Shown here: positions 54,516-63,991 of the stretch, one piece after another
How the letters are laid out: each line of letters begins with the position of its first letter
How positions within the stretch are numbered: the stretch's first letter is position 1
NCBI RefSeq assembly: GCF_900099905.1
Contig: NZ_FNEE01000005.1
Span: forward strand, 248,001 to 312,000
DNA length: 64,000 nucleotides
Source of the DNA: Mesorhizobium muleiense
Lineage (GTDB): Bacteria; Pseudomonadota; Alphaproteobacteria; Rhizobiales; Rhizobiaceae
Direction of reading: 5' to 3'
Position numbers and translations under genes: made by a program
The notes under the pieces: generated by a model
Databases searched by the model: none
What the model saw: the letters and a program-made list of their open reading frames with translations, nothing else
Told to the model about the DNA's origin: nothing

Positions 54516-55337
54516 ATGGATTCACGCAAAACAGGACGGCCGACCTGTTTCCTCTGCCTGCAATGTGGCGTCCAGTTCGCGGCGGCAGCGACGCCGCCGC
54601 AACATTGCCCGATCTGCGAGGACGAGCGGCAATATGTGCGCTGGGAGGGCCAGGCCTGGAGCACGCCGCAAGAGCTCGCCGCCGGGCATCGGGTCGTGAT
54701 GAAAGACGACGCCGGCGTGCTCGCCTTCGGCATCGAGCCGCGCTTCGCCATCGGTCAGCGGGCGCTGCTGGCACAGACGCCGCATGGCAATGTGCTGTGG
54801 GACTGCATCTCTATGGTCAGCGACAAGGCGGTGGCCGAAATCAACCGACGAGGCGGCCTGGCCGCGATCGCCATTTCGCACTGCCATTATTATTCGGCGA
54901 TGGTCGAGTGGAGCGAAGCCTTTGGCGGCGTGCCAATCTATCTGCATGCCGATGACCGCAAGTGGATCATGCGGCCGCATTCGGCTGTTGTCAGTTGGCA
55001 GGGTGAGACGCGCGCCCTGAACCCGTCGCTGACACTTATCCGTTGCGGCGGTCACTTTGCCGGTGGCCAGGTGCTGCACTGGAAGCGCGACGGCGGTGAC
55101 GCCATCCTGGCCGGCGACATCCTGCAGGTGACGCCAACCCGCCGCCATGTCAGCTTCATGTACAGCTACCCGAACTACATCCCGCTCAATGCGGCGAAGG
55201 TACTCCGCATCGCGTCGGCACTGGAGCCTTTCGCGTTCGACCATATCTATGGCGCATGGTGGAACCAGAACGTCATCGGCGATGCAAAGACGGGATTTGC
55301 AAGGTCTGTTGCGCGGTATCTCGCAGCGATCGCCTAA
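54516..55337 (+). CDS. metallo-beta-lactamase-fold protein with zinc ribbon, altered active site
   Basis: The 273-residue product starts right after the VWA stop. An N-terminal zinc ribbon (CLQCGVQF...CPICEDE, residues 14-36) precedes an MBL fold (IAISHCHYYSAMVEW, IRCGGHFAGGQVLHW, AILAGDILQV). The usual HxHxDH site reads HCHYYS, so the second-metal Asp and His are lost. It may be inactive as a hydrolase or use another chemistry. The zinc ribbon suggests nucleic-acid or protein contacts. Confidence 0.85.
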   Translation: MDSRKTGRPTCFLCLQCGVQFAAAATPPQHCPICEDERQYVRWEGQAWSTPQELAAGHRVVMKDDAGVLAFGIEPRFAIGQRALLAQTPHGNVLWDCISMVSDKAVAEINRRGGLAAIAISHCHYYSAMVEWSEAFGGVPIYLHADDRKWIMRPHSAVVSWQGETRALNPSLTLIRCGGHFAGGQVLHWKRDGGDAILAGDILQVTPTRRHVSFMYSYPNYIPLNAAKVLRIASALEPFAFDHIYGAWWNQNVIGDAKTGFARSVARYLAAIA

Positions 55338-55445
55338 GGAATTCTTCGCGGCAGGACTGGAAATATCGGCAAACGCCGTAACAAAAGCCTATTTTAGGCG
55401 AACTTGGGAAGCAGCCCAATAGCGGCATGAGCTAAGAGGCATAAA

Positions 55446-55850
55446 ATGGATAGTCACACCTACCCTGTCACCCGCACTGATGCCGAATGGCGCGCCCGGC
55501 TGACGCCGGAGCAATATGCGGTGATGCGCAACCACGGCACCGAGCGGCCGGGCAGCTGCGCCCTGCTCCACGAGAAGCGCGCCGGCACATTTTTCTGCGC
55601 CGGCTGCGACCAGCCCTTGTTCGAATCCAAGCTGAAGTTCGAGAGTGGCACCGGCTGGCCAAGCTTCAACGATCCGGTGCCCGGTTCGGTCGAGACGACC
55701 GTCGACCGCAGCTACGGCATGGTCCGCACCGAATGCCACTGCGCCCGCTGCGGCAGCCATCTCGGCCACGTCTTCGAGGACGGCCCGCCGCCGACCGGCC
55801 TACGCTATTGCATCAACGGGGTCGCGCTGAAATTCGAGCCGGCCGCCTGA
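55446..55850 (+). CDS. msrB: peptide-methionine (R)-S-oxide reductase MsrB
   Basis: Repairs methionine-R-sulfoxide in proteins with thioredoxin. The 134-residue product has the zinc-binding pairs [11 protein letters not shown] and [15 protein letters not shown], the substrate loop [11 protein letters not shown], and the catalytic cysteine in [12 protein letters not shown] near residue 125. It is single-domain, without MsrA. Confidence 0.96.
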   Translation: MDSHTYPVTRTDAEWRARLTPEQYAVMRNHGTERPGSCALLHEKRAGTFFCAGCDQPLFESKLKFESGTGWPSFNDPVPGSVETTVDRSYGMVRTECHCARCGSHLGHVFEDGPPPTGLRYCINGVALKFEPAA

Positions 55851-55920
55851 CTGCAATTCAAGTTTGTGCAACGCTGTCAAAGGACGGCTTCTGCCGGCCT
55901 TTGACGGCAGCACTGTCCCG

Positions 55921-56265
55921 TCAGATCACCACCACCAGTAACAGCCACAGCACGGCCCCCAGCGTCATCAGCGAAGCCTTGACGCCGCCGGTTTTCTCGG
56001 CGGTCCGCCACACCGCAAAAGTCAGGAAGAAATTGTACGGCACCGGCGCGAAATGCACCGCCAGAACGAGAGCGAGCGGCAGCTTCAGCCCGAGCAGGAT
56101 CAGCGCCAGCACCGACACGGCGATGTTGATCGCCGTGCCGACAAGGACAAGATCGCGCCAGAACAGCCGGTCTAGCGGGGCCGTGCCTTGCCAGCGCGAG
56201 CGGAAGAAACCCGCCGCACGGCCTGCCTTGCCGTCTTCGCCTTCGAAAGTCTCCGGCGCACTCAT
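55921..56265 (-). CDS. small membrane protein of unknown function
   Basis: The 114-residue product has a charged N-terminus (SAPETFEGEDGKAGRAAGFF) and three hydrophobic helices (DLVLVGTAINIAVSVLALILL, LALVLAVHFAPVPYNFFLTFA, MTLGAVLWLLLVVVI). The pattern with a conserved HFAPVPYN centre is typical of a small Rhizobiales membrane family, not characterised. It is convergent with msrB. Confidence 0.7.
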   Translation of the reverse strand: MSAPETFEGEDGKAGRAAGFFRSRWQGTAPLDRLFWRDLVLVGTAINIAVSVLALILLGLKLPLALVLAVHFAPVPYNFFLTFAVWRTAEKTGGVKASLMTLGAVLWLLLVVVI

Positions 56266-56482
56266 CGATACGGCTTTCTCTCATTCGACAGCCGCAGAGA
56301 TTTCCAAAGCAGCAAGCCTGTCAACGCAAATCGATCATCGGCACGCAAGCGTATGATTTGACAAATTGTCATCAAACGGTCGTGAAACCTTTCTACGTCG
56401 CCCTTGTCGGCGTCTCGGCAAAGACACCTTGCCGGACTCTGCCGCCCCCATCATCCAGTCGCCTGCCAGGGGAGGTCTTGAG

Positions 56483-56992
56483 ATGAGCGATAATGTCTAC
56501 AACGTGCTGTTTCTTTGCAACGCCAATTCGGCGCGATCGATCATGGCGGAAGCCATCCTCAGCCGGATCGGTGGCGGCAGGTTCAAGGCCTTTTCCGCCG
56601 GTTCGCAGCCGAGGGGCGAGGTCAATCCCTACGCATTGCATCTGCTCGAAAGCCTTAGCTACGACACGAGCTTCGCCCGTTCGAAAGGCTGGGACGAGTT
56701 TGCCGAGCCCGACGCGCCGGAAATGAATTTCATCTTCACGCTTTGCGACAGCACCGCGAATGAATCCTGTCCGATCTGGCCGGGTCATCCGATGACCGCG
56801 CTCTGGTCGATACCGGACCCAGCCAAGGCAGACGGCACCGAAGCCGAACTGCATCTTGCCTTTGCCGATGCCTATCGCATGCTCAACAACCGCATCTCGC
56901 TGTTCACCAATCTGCGGGTGGATGCGCTCGACCATTTGGCGCTGCAACAGCATCTCGATCGGATTGGCCGCGACACGGCGAAACCGAACTAA
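56483..56992 (+). CDS. arsC: arsenate reductase/low-molecular-weight phosphatase family protein
   Basis: The 169-residue product has the CX5R P-loop CNANSARS (C12, R18), the usual AFSAGSQPRGEVNPYALHLL, and FTLCDSTANESCPIWPGHP with the resolving cysteines seen in thioredoxin-coupled arsenate reductases, C79 and C86 by position. GGGGAGG precedes the ATG at 56483. No ArsR, ArsB or Acr3 gene adjoins it, so a role in arsenate detoxification is likely but not shown. Confidence 0.88.
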   Translation: MSDNVYNVLFLCNANSARSIMAEAILSRIGGGRFKAFSAGSQPRGEVNPYALHLLESLSYDTSFARSKGWDEFAEPDAPEMNFIFTLCDSTANESCPIWPGHPMTALWSIPDPAKADGTEAELHLAFADAYRMLNNRISLFTNLRVDALDHLALQQHLDRIGRDTAKPN

Positions 56993-57014
56993 CTCAAGCC
57001 ACTGCGACGCGAAT

Positions 57015-57470
57015 TCACGGTCCGGCTTCGCCACCCTCGCCCAGCACCTCGGCAACGGCGCGCTCGAAACGCGATGCTTCCGTCACCAGCCAGTCGGCCA
57101 TGGCCGGCCAATTGTCCTCGGCAAAACAGTTCACGCGCCACAGCGAATTGATGCCGAGGCCCTCGCAGCTCTGTTCCGGCCTGAGTTTCAACCTGTCTTC
57201 GATCGCCGGCTGGAACGGCTTCAACCGCGACCAGGCTTGCGTGGCACCGAACTTCTCGTTGCGGCCGAAGAAGACGCCGACATGGTTCTGCGCCGGCGCG
57301 ACATACATGGAAAGGACCAATGCGAAGTCGGGCAGCCCGCGCTGCCAGAACCAGGGTCCGCGCCGTGCCATCAGAGGCCTTTCTTCCGGATGCCGTTCCG
57401 CGAACAGCGTCCAGAAGCCGCGTTGGCGGAACTCAGAGGCGCGGCGGCCGCCAAAGTCGAATTCGCTCAT
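57015..57470 (-). CDS. DUF4268-like protein
   Basis: The 151-residue cytosolic product has FWTLFAERHPEERPLMARRG, MYVAPAQNHVGVFFGRNEKF and a C-terminal helix DWLVTEASRFERAVAEV. The pattern is like DUF4268, found alone or in nuclease-associated proteins; the assignment is tentative. It lies between the arsC-type gene and gapR with no evident partner. Confidence 0.6.
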   Translation of the reverse strand: MSEFDFGGRRASEFRQRGFWTLFAERHPEERPLMARRGPWFWQRGLPDFALVLSMYVAPAQNHVGVFFGRNEKFGATQAWSRLKPFQPAIEDRLKLRPEQSCEGLGINSLWRVNCFAEDNWPAMADWLVTEASRFERAVAEVLGEGGEAGP

Positions 57471-57518
57471 GGTTCGACCCGTTGCGGGCGCAACCGGCGC
57501 CCAGGGCTGTTACCAGCC

Positions 57519-57779
57519 TTACACCATGCCGAGTGCGGCTTTGTAGAGGTCGAGGATGGTTTCCTCCTCTTGCCGCTCAGCCTGGTCCTTCTTGCGCAGC
57601 CGGATGATCGACCGCATCGCCTTGGTGTCGAAGCCGGTGCCCTTGGCCTCGGCGAACACTTCCTTGATGTCGTCGGCGATCGTCTTCTTCTCTTCCTCGA
57701 GCCGCTCGATGCGCTCGATGAAGGCTCGCAGCTGGCCGGCGGCAACAGTCTGGCTGGTCTCGGTGATGTCGTCGGCCAT
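57519..57779 (-). CDS. gapR: DUF2312 protein, GapR-type DNA-binding protein
   Basis: GapR binds overtwisted, AT-rich DNA ahead of forks and polymerases and helps topoisomerases; it is essential in Caulobacter. The 86-residue product has the full family pattern: [40 protein letters not shown] and [19 protein letters not shown]. It is a helical dimer or tetramer. It is a single gene between the DUF4268-like and pyc genes. Confidence 0.93.
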   Translation of the reverse strand: MADDITETSQTVAAGQLRAFIERIERLEEEKKTIADDIKEVFAEAKGTGFDTKAMRSIIRLRKKDQAERQEEETILDLYKAALGMV

Positions 57780-57938
57780 TTTTTCTCCGCGTCGTTTTCC
57801 ATGCCGCGACTCACGAACCGTCGCGGCGAATTTGCAGCGGTTCGATGCCCGACCGGAGCCGACCGGTCAAGCTGTTATCGATGCGGCATGAAGGGCTGCC
57901 GCCAGACGCAGACAACTCTGCCTGGCAACATTTCTGTC

Positions 57939-60900
57939 TCATCCGAATGCGATCAGCAGATCCTTGGCGTCGATCTGGTCGCCGGTCTTGACCAGCACTT
58001 CGGCGACAACCCCATCACGCTCGGCATGCAATGCCGTCTCCATCTTCATCGCCTCGATCGACAAAAGCACGTCGCCGGCCTTGACCGCTTGGCCGGCGGC
58101 AACGGCGAGCGCCGAGACGACGCCCGGCATCGGTGCGCCAACATGCGCCTCGTTGCCGGGCTCGGCCTTGCGCCGCGCCTTGGCGGCGGAAGCGCCGTGC
58201 GCCCGATCCGGCACTTTGACCCGGCGCGGCTGGCCGTTGAGCTCGAAGAACACGGTGACCATGCCCTTCTCGTCGACATCGCCGATGGCCAGGCAGCGCA
58301 CCACCAGCGTCTTGCCCTTCTCGATGTCGACAAAGATCTCGTCCTCCGGCTTCATGCCGTAGAAATAGGTCGGCGTCGGCAGCACGCTGACCGGCCCATA
58401 GGTTTCCTGCGCTGCGGTAAAGTCGGAGAAGACCTTCGGGTACATCAGCCACGAGGCGAATTCGAATTCGCTGAGCTTGCGCTCGAGCTTGTCTTCGATC
58501 TCCTTGCGGCTGGCCTTGAGATTGGCTGCTTTCAGCAGCGAACCGGGCCGCACGGTGATCGGTTTGTCGCCTTTCAGCACCTTCTTCTGCAGTGCCTCCG
58601 GCCAGCCGCCGGGCGACTGGCCGAGGTCGCCGCGCAGCATCGACACGACCGAGTCAGGGAAGGCGATATCCCTGGCCGGATTTTCGACATCGGCAACCCT
58701 CAGGTCCTGGCTCACCATCATCAGCGCCATGTCGCCGACGACCTTGGACGACGGCGTCACCTTGACGATGTCACCGAACATCAGATTGACGTCGTGATAG
58801 GTCTGCGCCACTTCGTGCCAGCGCGTCTCCAGCCCGAGCGAGCGCGCCTGCTCCTTGAGGTTGGTGAACTGCCCACCCGGCATTTCGTGCAGGTAGACTT
58901 CCGAGGCCGGCCCCTTCAGGTCGCTTTCGAAGGCAGCATACTGGTTGCGCACCGCCTCCCAGTAGAACGAGATGTTCCTGATCCATTGCGGGTCGAGGCC
59001 CGGATCCCGCTCGGTGCCCTTCAGCGCCTCGACGATCGAGCCCAGGCAAGGCTGCGAGGTGTTGCCGGACAGGGCATCCATCGCCGCGTCGATGGCGTCG
59101 ACACCGCTGTCCACCGCCGCCAGCACCGTCGCCGCCGACAGGCCTGACGTGTCGTGCGTGTGAAAGTGGATCGGCAGGTCGGTCGCCTCGCGCAGCGCCT
59201 TGAACAGTGCGCGGGCGGCATTCGGCTTCAAGAGCCCGGCCATGTCCTTGACCGCGACGATATGGGCGCCGGCCGTCTGCAACTCCCTGGCCAGCGCGAC
59301 GTAGTATTTGAGGTCGTACTTGGCTCGGGCCGGGTCGAGTATGTCGCCGGTGTAGCAGATCGCTGCTTCGATCAGCTTGCCTTCGGCGCCGACCGCGTCC
59401 ATGGCGACGCGCATGTTGTCGACCCAGTTCAAACAGTCGAAGACGCGGAACAGGTCGACGCCGCCGCTTGCTGCCTGTTTGACGAAATGCTGGACGACAT
59501 TGTCGGGATAATTGGTGTAGCCGACGCCGTTGGCGCCGCGCAAAAGCATCTGCAGCAACAGATTGGGCGCTGCCTCGCGCACCAGCGACAGCCGCTCCCA
59601 CGGGTCCTCGGTGAGAAAGCGCATGGCGACGTCGAAGGTCGCCCCGCCCCAGCATTCGAGCGACAAAAGCTGCGGCAGCGCGCGTGCATAGGTGCCGGCA
59701 ATGCCGGCGATGTCATAGGTGCGCACGCGCGTCGCGAGCAGGGATTGGTGTCCGTCGCGCATCGTCGTGTCGGTGACCAGCACTTCTTTGCATGCGCGCA
59801 TCCAGGCCGCGAATTTCTCCGGCCCAAGCGCGTCGAGCTTCTGCTTGCTGCCATCGGGCACGTTGCCGTTGAGGTAGGGCACCATGGGTGCCGCCGCATC
59901 GGCCTTAGGCTGCGGCCGGCCACGGGTTTCGGGATGGCCGTTGACGCTGACATCGGCCAGGTAGTTGAGCAGCTTGGTCGCGCGATCCTGCCGCTTCACG
60001 CTCGCGAACAGTTCCGGTGTCGTATCGATGAACTTGGTCGTATAGGAATTTTCGGCGAAACTTGGGTGATTGATGATCGCCTCGAGGAAGGTGAGGTTGG
60101 TCGCCACCCCGCGAATACGGAACTCGCGCAGCGCCCGGTTCATGCGGGCGATGGTCTCGGCCGGCGTCGGCGCCCAGGCCGTCACCTTCTCCAGCAGCGG
60201 ATCGTAAAAGCGGGTGATGACCGCGCCGGAATAGGCGGTGCCGCCATCGAGGCGGATGCCGAAACCGGTGGCGCCGCGATAGGCGGTGATGCGGCCATAG
60301 TCGGGGATGAAATTATGCTCGGGATCTTCCGTGGTGATGCGGCACTGCAGCGCGTGGCCGTTGAGCCTGATATCCTTCTGCGCCGGCACGCCCGATTCCG
60401 CCGTGCCGATGGCAAAGCCATCGAGGATATGAATCTGCGCCTTGACAATGTCGATGCCGGTCACCTGCTCGGTGACGGTGTGCTCGACCTGGATGCGCGG
60501 ATTGACTTCGATGAAGTAGAATGTGCCGGTGTCGGCATCCTGCAGGAACTCGACCGTGCCGGCGCCGACATAGCTCGTCTCGCGCGCGATCTTCAGCGCG
60601 TAGCCGCAAAGCTCTTCGCGCTGCGACATTTCGAGATACGGCGCCGGCGCGCGCTCGACCACCTTCTGGTTGCGGCGCTGGATCGAGCAATCGCGCTCGA
60701 ACAGGTGCACGGCATTGCCGTGTGTGTCGCCCAGCACCTGGACCTCGACATGGCGGGCGCGCTCGATCAGCTTTTCGAGATAGACCTCGTCCTTGCCGAA
60801 GGCGGCTTTCGCTTCGCGCTTGCCCTCCGTCACCTCGCGGGCGAGATCGACTTCCGAGCGGATGGCGCGCATGCCGCGGCCGCCGCCGCCCCACGACGCC

Positions 60901-61397
60901 TTCAGCATCACCGGATAGCCGATCGTCCTGGCGAGCGCCTTCACCGTCTCGATGTCGTCCGGCAAGGGATCGGTGGCGGGAATTACCGGCACGCCGACCT
61001 CGATCGCCAGGTTGCGTGCGGCGACCTTGTTGCCGAGCCTGCGCATCGTATCCGGCTTGGGTCCAATGAAAATAATGCCGGCCTTGACACAGGCTTCGGC
61101 GAATTCAGGGCTTTCCGACAACAGCCCATAGCCCGGATGGATGGCATCGGCGCCGGAAAGCCTGGCGACGCGGATCACTTCCTCGATCGACAGATAGCTT
61201 TCGATCGGCCCCATATCCCTGGTCAGATGCGGCCCGCGCCCGACCTGATAGCTTTCATCCGCCTTGAAGCGGTGCAGCGAGTACTTGTCCTCCTCGGCCC
61301 AGATCGCCACGGTTTTGAGGCCGAGTTCGTTGGCCGCGCGGAAGACGCGGATGGCGATTTCGGACCGGTTGGCGACAAGGATCTTCGTGATTGCCAA
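57939..61397 (-). CDS. pyc: pyruvate carboxylase
   Basis: Biotin enzyme that turns pyruvate and bicarbonate into oxaloacetate, refilling the TCA cycle. The 1152-residue length matches rhizobial enzymes. The biotin carboxylase domain starts ITKILVANRSEIAIRVFRAA, has ATP-grasp ASWGGGGRGM near 207, and the carboxyltransferase region has TTMRDGHQSLLATRVRTYD and CLNWVDNMR. The biotin lysine is in SIEAMKMETAL near the C-terminus. TTG at 61397 with GGAG eight bases upstream is the likely start; a GTG 36 codons upstream is unsuited. Confidence 0.98.
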   Translation of the reverse strand: MAITKILVANRSEIAIRVFRAANELGLKTVAIWAEEDKYSLHRFKADESYQVGRGPHLTRDMGPIESYLSIEEVIRVARLSGADAIHPGYGLLSESPEFAEACVKAGIIFIGPKPDTMRRLGNKVAARNLAIEVGVPVIPATDPLPDDIETVKALARTIGYPVMLKASWGGGGRGMRAIRSEVDLAREVTEGKREAKAAFGKDEVYLEKLIERARHVEVQVLGDTHGNAVHLFERDCSIQRRNQKVVERAPAPYLEMSQREELCGYALKIARETSYVGAGTVEFLQDADTGTFYFIEVNPRIQVEHTVTEQVTGIDIVKAQIHILDGFAIGTAESGVPAQKDIRLNGHALQCRITTEDPEHNFIPDYGRITAYRGATGFGIRLDGGTAYSGAVITRFYDPLLEKVTAWAPTPAETIARMNRALREFRIRGVATNLTFLEAIINHPSFAENSYTTKFIDTTPELFASVKRQDRATKLLNYLADVSVNGHPETRGRPQPKADAAAPMVPYLNGNVPDGSKQKLDALGPEKFAAWMRACKEVLVTDTTMRDGHQSLLATRVRTYDIAGIAGTYARALPQLLSLECWGGATFDVAMRFLTEDPWERLSLVREAAPNLLLQMLLRGANGVGYTNYPDNVVQHFVKQAASGGVDLFRVFDCLNWVDNMRVAMDAVGAEGKLIEAAICYTGDILDPARAKYDLKYYVALARELQTAGAHIVAVKDMAGLLKPNAARALFKALREATDLPIHFHTHDTSGLSAATVLAAVDSGVDAIDAAMDALSGNTSQPCLGSIVEALKGTERDPGLDPQWIRNISFYWEAVRNQYAAFESDLKGPASEVYLHEMPGGQFTNLKEQARSLGLETRWHEVAQTYHDVNLMFGDIVKVTPSSKVVGDMALMMVSQDLRVADVENPARDIAFPDSVVSMLRGDLGQSPGGWPEALQKKVLKGDKPITVRPGSLLKAANLKASRKEIEDKLERKLSEFEFASWLMYPKVFSDFTAAQETYGPVSVLPTPTYFYGMKPEDEIFVDIEKGKTLVVRCLAIGDVDEKGMVTVFFELNGQPRRVKVPDRAHGASAAKARRKAEPGNEAHVGAPMPGVVSALAVAAGQAVKAGDVLLSIEAMKMETALHAERDGVVAEVLVKTGDQIDAKDLLIAFG

Positions 61398-61579
61398 GGA
61401 CAAGGCTCCGGACGCTGACGGAAGGGGAACTGCGCCATGATTAACGCGAAAATGCTGCAGCGCAAACAAAATCGGGCGGCGACGATTAAACCGATTTAAA
61501 TCCACTCATTGGGTAGAGCGCCGCGCGTTCCCTCGAATGCGCAAAGGGTGCTCCGACGAAAGGTAAAACGGCACACACG

Positions 61580-61611
61580 AAAAATGCCCGGCGCGAGGCG
61601 CCGGGCATTCC
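61580..61611 (-). terminator. rho-independent terminator of livK
   Basis: A 12-bp stem AATGCCCGGCGC/GCGCCGGGCATT with a four-base loop is followed by TTTTCG on the minus strand, 26 bases past the livK stop. Confidence 0.9.
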
Positions 61612-61636
61612 GGAATTGTCGTCGTCGTCGACAGGC

Positions 61637-62755
61637 TTACATCTTCTGGACGTAGGTGTATTTGCCGTCGTCGCCCTTCTTCCATTCGTACATGACGTAG
61701 CCAGGCAGCGTCGGATCGCCCTTCTCGTCGTAGGAAAGATCGCCCAGCACGGTCTTGAACGGGCCGTTGGCCTTGAGAGCCTTGGCAACTTCCATCGGAT
61801 CGTTCGACTTGGCGGCTGTGGCGGCTCCCACGATCGCCTGCATGGCGGCGTAGGAATAAAGCGTGTAGGCCTCCGGCTCGAAGCCCTGCGCGCGGAACTT
61901 CTCGACCAGTTCCTTGTTCGCCGGGATCAGACGCGGATCCGGGCCGAACGTGTTCAGCGTGCCCGCAACCGCGTCACCGGCGATTGAGGCCAGTTCGTTC
62001 GACACGATGCCGTCGCCGGAAACCAGCGTGGCCTCGAGGCCCTGGTCAGCCACCTGGCGGATGATCAGTCCGGCTTCGGTGTGCAGACCACCCCAATAGA
62101 TGATGGAAACGCCGGCTTGTTTCATCTTGGCGATCAACGCCGAGAAGTCCTTGTCGCCGATATTTACGCCTTCATACATGACTTCCGTCACGCCGGCAGC
62201 GTTCATCGCCTTCTTGGTCTCGTCGGCAAGGCCCTGACCATAGGTTGTCTTGTCGTGGACGACCGCGATCTTGGCATCCTTGAAGTTCTCCGCGAGATAG
62301 GCGCCGGCGATGCTGCCCTGCTGGTCGTCGCGTCCGCAGGTACGGAACGTGTTCCACAGGCCGCGCTCGGTGAACTGCGGGTTGGTCGCGGCCGGCGTGA
62401 TCTCGAGGATGCCGTTCTCCGCGTAGACTTCCGATGCCGGGATCGAAACGCCCGAGTTGAAGTGGCCGACCACGAACTTGACGCCGTCGCCGACGAACTT
62501 GTTGGCGACCGAAATGCCCTGCTTCGGATCGGAGACGTCGTCGCCGACCGTGAGCTTGACCTGCTCGCCGTTGATGCCGCCGGCCGCATTGATGTCGGCG
62601 ACAGCCTGTTCGGCGCCCTTCTGCAGCTGCGCGCCGAAGGCGGCATTCGGGCCGGTGATCGGACCGGCAACGCCGATCAGGACGTCAGCCCACGCGCTTC
62701 CGCTGAACGCGACGAGCGCGGTCAGGGCGACGGCGGACAAAAGTGATTTTCTCAT
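61637..62755 (-). CDS. livK: branched-chain amino acid ABC transporter substrate-binding protein
   Basis: Periplasmic binding protein for leucine, isoleucine, valine or relatives. The 372-residue product has a signal peptide ([18 protein letters not shown]...WA) and a Leu/Ile/Val-binding fold: [59 protein letters not shown] and [21 protein letters not shown] at 62755 has GGGAG eight to nine bases upstream. It ends the liv locus, 140 bases after the DUF6867 gene, with a terminator beyond. Confidence 0.95.
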   Translation of the reverse strand: MRKSLLSAVALTALVAFSGSAWADVLIGVAGPITGPNAAFGAQLQKGAEQAVADINAAGGINGEQVKLTVGDDVSDPKQGISVANKFVGDGVKFVVGHFNSGVSIPASEVYAENGILEITPAATNPQFTERGLWNTFRTCGRDDQQGSIAGAYLAENFKDAKIAVVHDKTTYGQGLADETKKAMNAAGVTEVMYEGVNIGDKDFSALIAKMKQAGVSIIYWGGLHTEAGLIIRQVADQGLEATLVSGDGIVSNELASIAGDAVAGTLNTFGPDPRLIPANKELVEKFRAQGFEPEAYTLYSYAAMQAIVGAATAAKSNDPMEVAKALKANGPFKTVLGDLSYDEKGDPTLPGYVMYEWKKGDDGKYTYVQKM

Positions 62756-62894
62756 GTAAAACGCTCCCATTTACAGAGTGGGCGTGGATGATGCTTTCAT
62801 GCGATGCCCACCTTTACTCGCAGAAAGCGTACTTTGCCGATTTTCAGGCACTTGTCACGCCGATTCATCCCCGAAACGGCGTTAATAATGAACG

Positions 62895-63242
62895 TCAACC
62901 TTTTGGTTTCCAACTCAAAAGCGATGCTCTTTCGTAGAGCCAGCTATACTGTGTCACCATCTGGTTGGTGCGCGTGTATTGATAGCCGATGAAGCCCAAT
63001 ATCATCAGGACGATGGTGTCGACGATGTAGTAGTGCAGCGAGAACATCGTGCCGCCGAACAGCGCGTGATGGATGAACCTCACGGCGATGCCGAGGCCGA
63101 GCATATAGGCGAACAAGTGGACGAAGCTGCGCCATGTCTGGGCGCAGGCCTTGCCCGTCATCCACGCCGCCCAGCCGCCAAGCAGACAGGTGACGAAGAA
63201 GAACTGCCAGATCGAGGGTTCCTCATAGAGAATGCCCTGCAT
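62895..63242 (-). CDS. DUF6867 family membrane protein in the liv locus
   Basis: The 115-residue product has three helices and a family pattern (MQGILYEEPSIWQFFFVTCL, RFIHHALFGGTMFSLHYYIV, QMVTQYSWLYERA). Such proteins are found between livF and livK in many Rhizobiales and probably assist the transporter, though no function is proven. It lies 17 bases after livF on the same strand. Confidence 0.85.
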   Translation of the reverse strand: MQGILYEEPSIWQFFFVTCLLGGWAAWMTGKACAQTWRSFVHLFAYMLGLGIAVRFIHHALFGGTMFSLHYYIVDTIVLMILGFIGYQYTRTNQMVTQYSWLYERASLLSWKPKG

Positions 63243-63259
63243 GATGAAGACTCCTGAAC

Positions 63260-63991
63260 TCAGTGATGGCCGCCTTCGAGATAGGCGGCGCGCACGTCCG
63301 GATCGGCGAGCAGCTCCTTGCCGGTGCCGCTCATCGTCACGTTGCCGTTGACCATGACATAGCCGCGCGTGGCGAGCTTCAGCGCGCCGAAGGCGTTCTG
63401 CTCGACCAGGAACACGGTCAGCCCCTGCGTGCGGTTCAACTCGCGGATGGCGTCGAAGATCTGCTTGACGATCAGCGGCGCCAGGCCCAGCGACGGCTCG
63501 TCGAGCAAGAGCAGTTTCGGCCGCGCCATCAGCGCACGTCCGATCGAAAGCATCTGCTGCTCGCCGCCCGACAGCGTGCCGCCGCGCTGGGCAATGCGTT
63601 CCTTCAGGCGTGGAAACAGCGTGAACACCTTCTCGACGTCCTCGTCGTAGTGCTTGAGGTCGTCGAGGCTGGCGCCCATCTGCAGGTTTTCCATCACTGT
63701 CATGCGCGGGAAGATGCGCCGGCCCTCCGGCGACTGGGCGATGCGCATGCGCGCGATCTCATGGGTCGGCAACTGGGTGATGTCGGTGCCGGCGAAGGTG
63801 ATGGTGCCCGCCCGGGCCCGTGGTGCACCAAAAATGGTCATCATCAGCGTCGACTTGCCGGCGCCATTGGCGCCGATCAGCGCCACGATCTCGCCCTGCT
63901 TGACGGTGACATCGACGCCGTTCAGCGCCCTGATGTTGCCGTAATAGGTCTGGACGCCCTTGATGTCGAGCAGCGTTGTGCCGGCCATCAT
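63260..63991 (-). CDS. livF: branched-chain amino acid ABC transporter ATPase LivF
   Basis: Cytosolic ATPase subunit of the branched-chain amino acid uptake system. The 243-residue product has Walker A GANGAGKST near residue 40, Q-loop IAQSPEGRRIFPRM, signature LSGGEQQMLSIGRALM, Walker B LLLLDEPSLGL and FLVEQNAFGALKLA, all diagnostic of LivF rather than LivG. ATG at 63991 or 63988 could be used. The rest of the liv operon lies beyond the right edge. Confidence 0.96.
   Translation of the reverse strand: MMAGTTLLDIKGVQTYYGNIRALNGVDVTVKQGEIVALIGANGAGKSTLMMTIFGAPRARAGTITFAGTDITQLPTHEIARMRIAQSPEGRRIFPRMTVMENLQMGASLDDLKHYDEDVEKVFTLFPRLKERIAQRGGTLSGGEQQMLSIGRALMARPKLLLLDEPSLGLAPLIVKQIFDAIRELNRTQGLTVFLVEQNAFGALKLATRGYVMVNGNVTMSGTGKELLADPDVRAAYLEGGHH

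Noticed and set aside
59154..61418. Plus-strand open frame of 754 codons
   Set aside because: It is the antisense shadow of pyruvate carboxylase, with no recognisable domains; high GC keeps antisense frames open.
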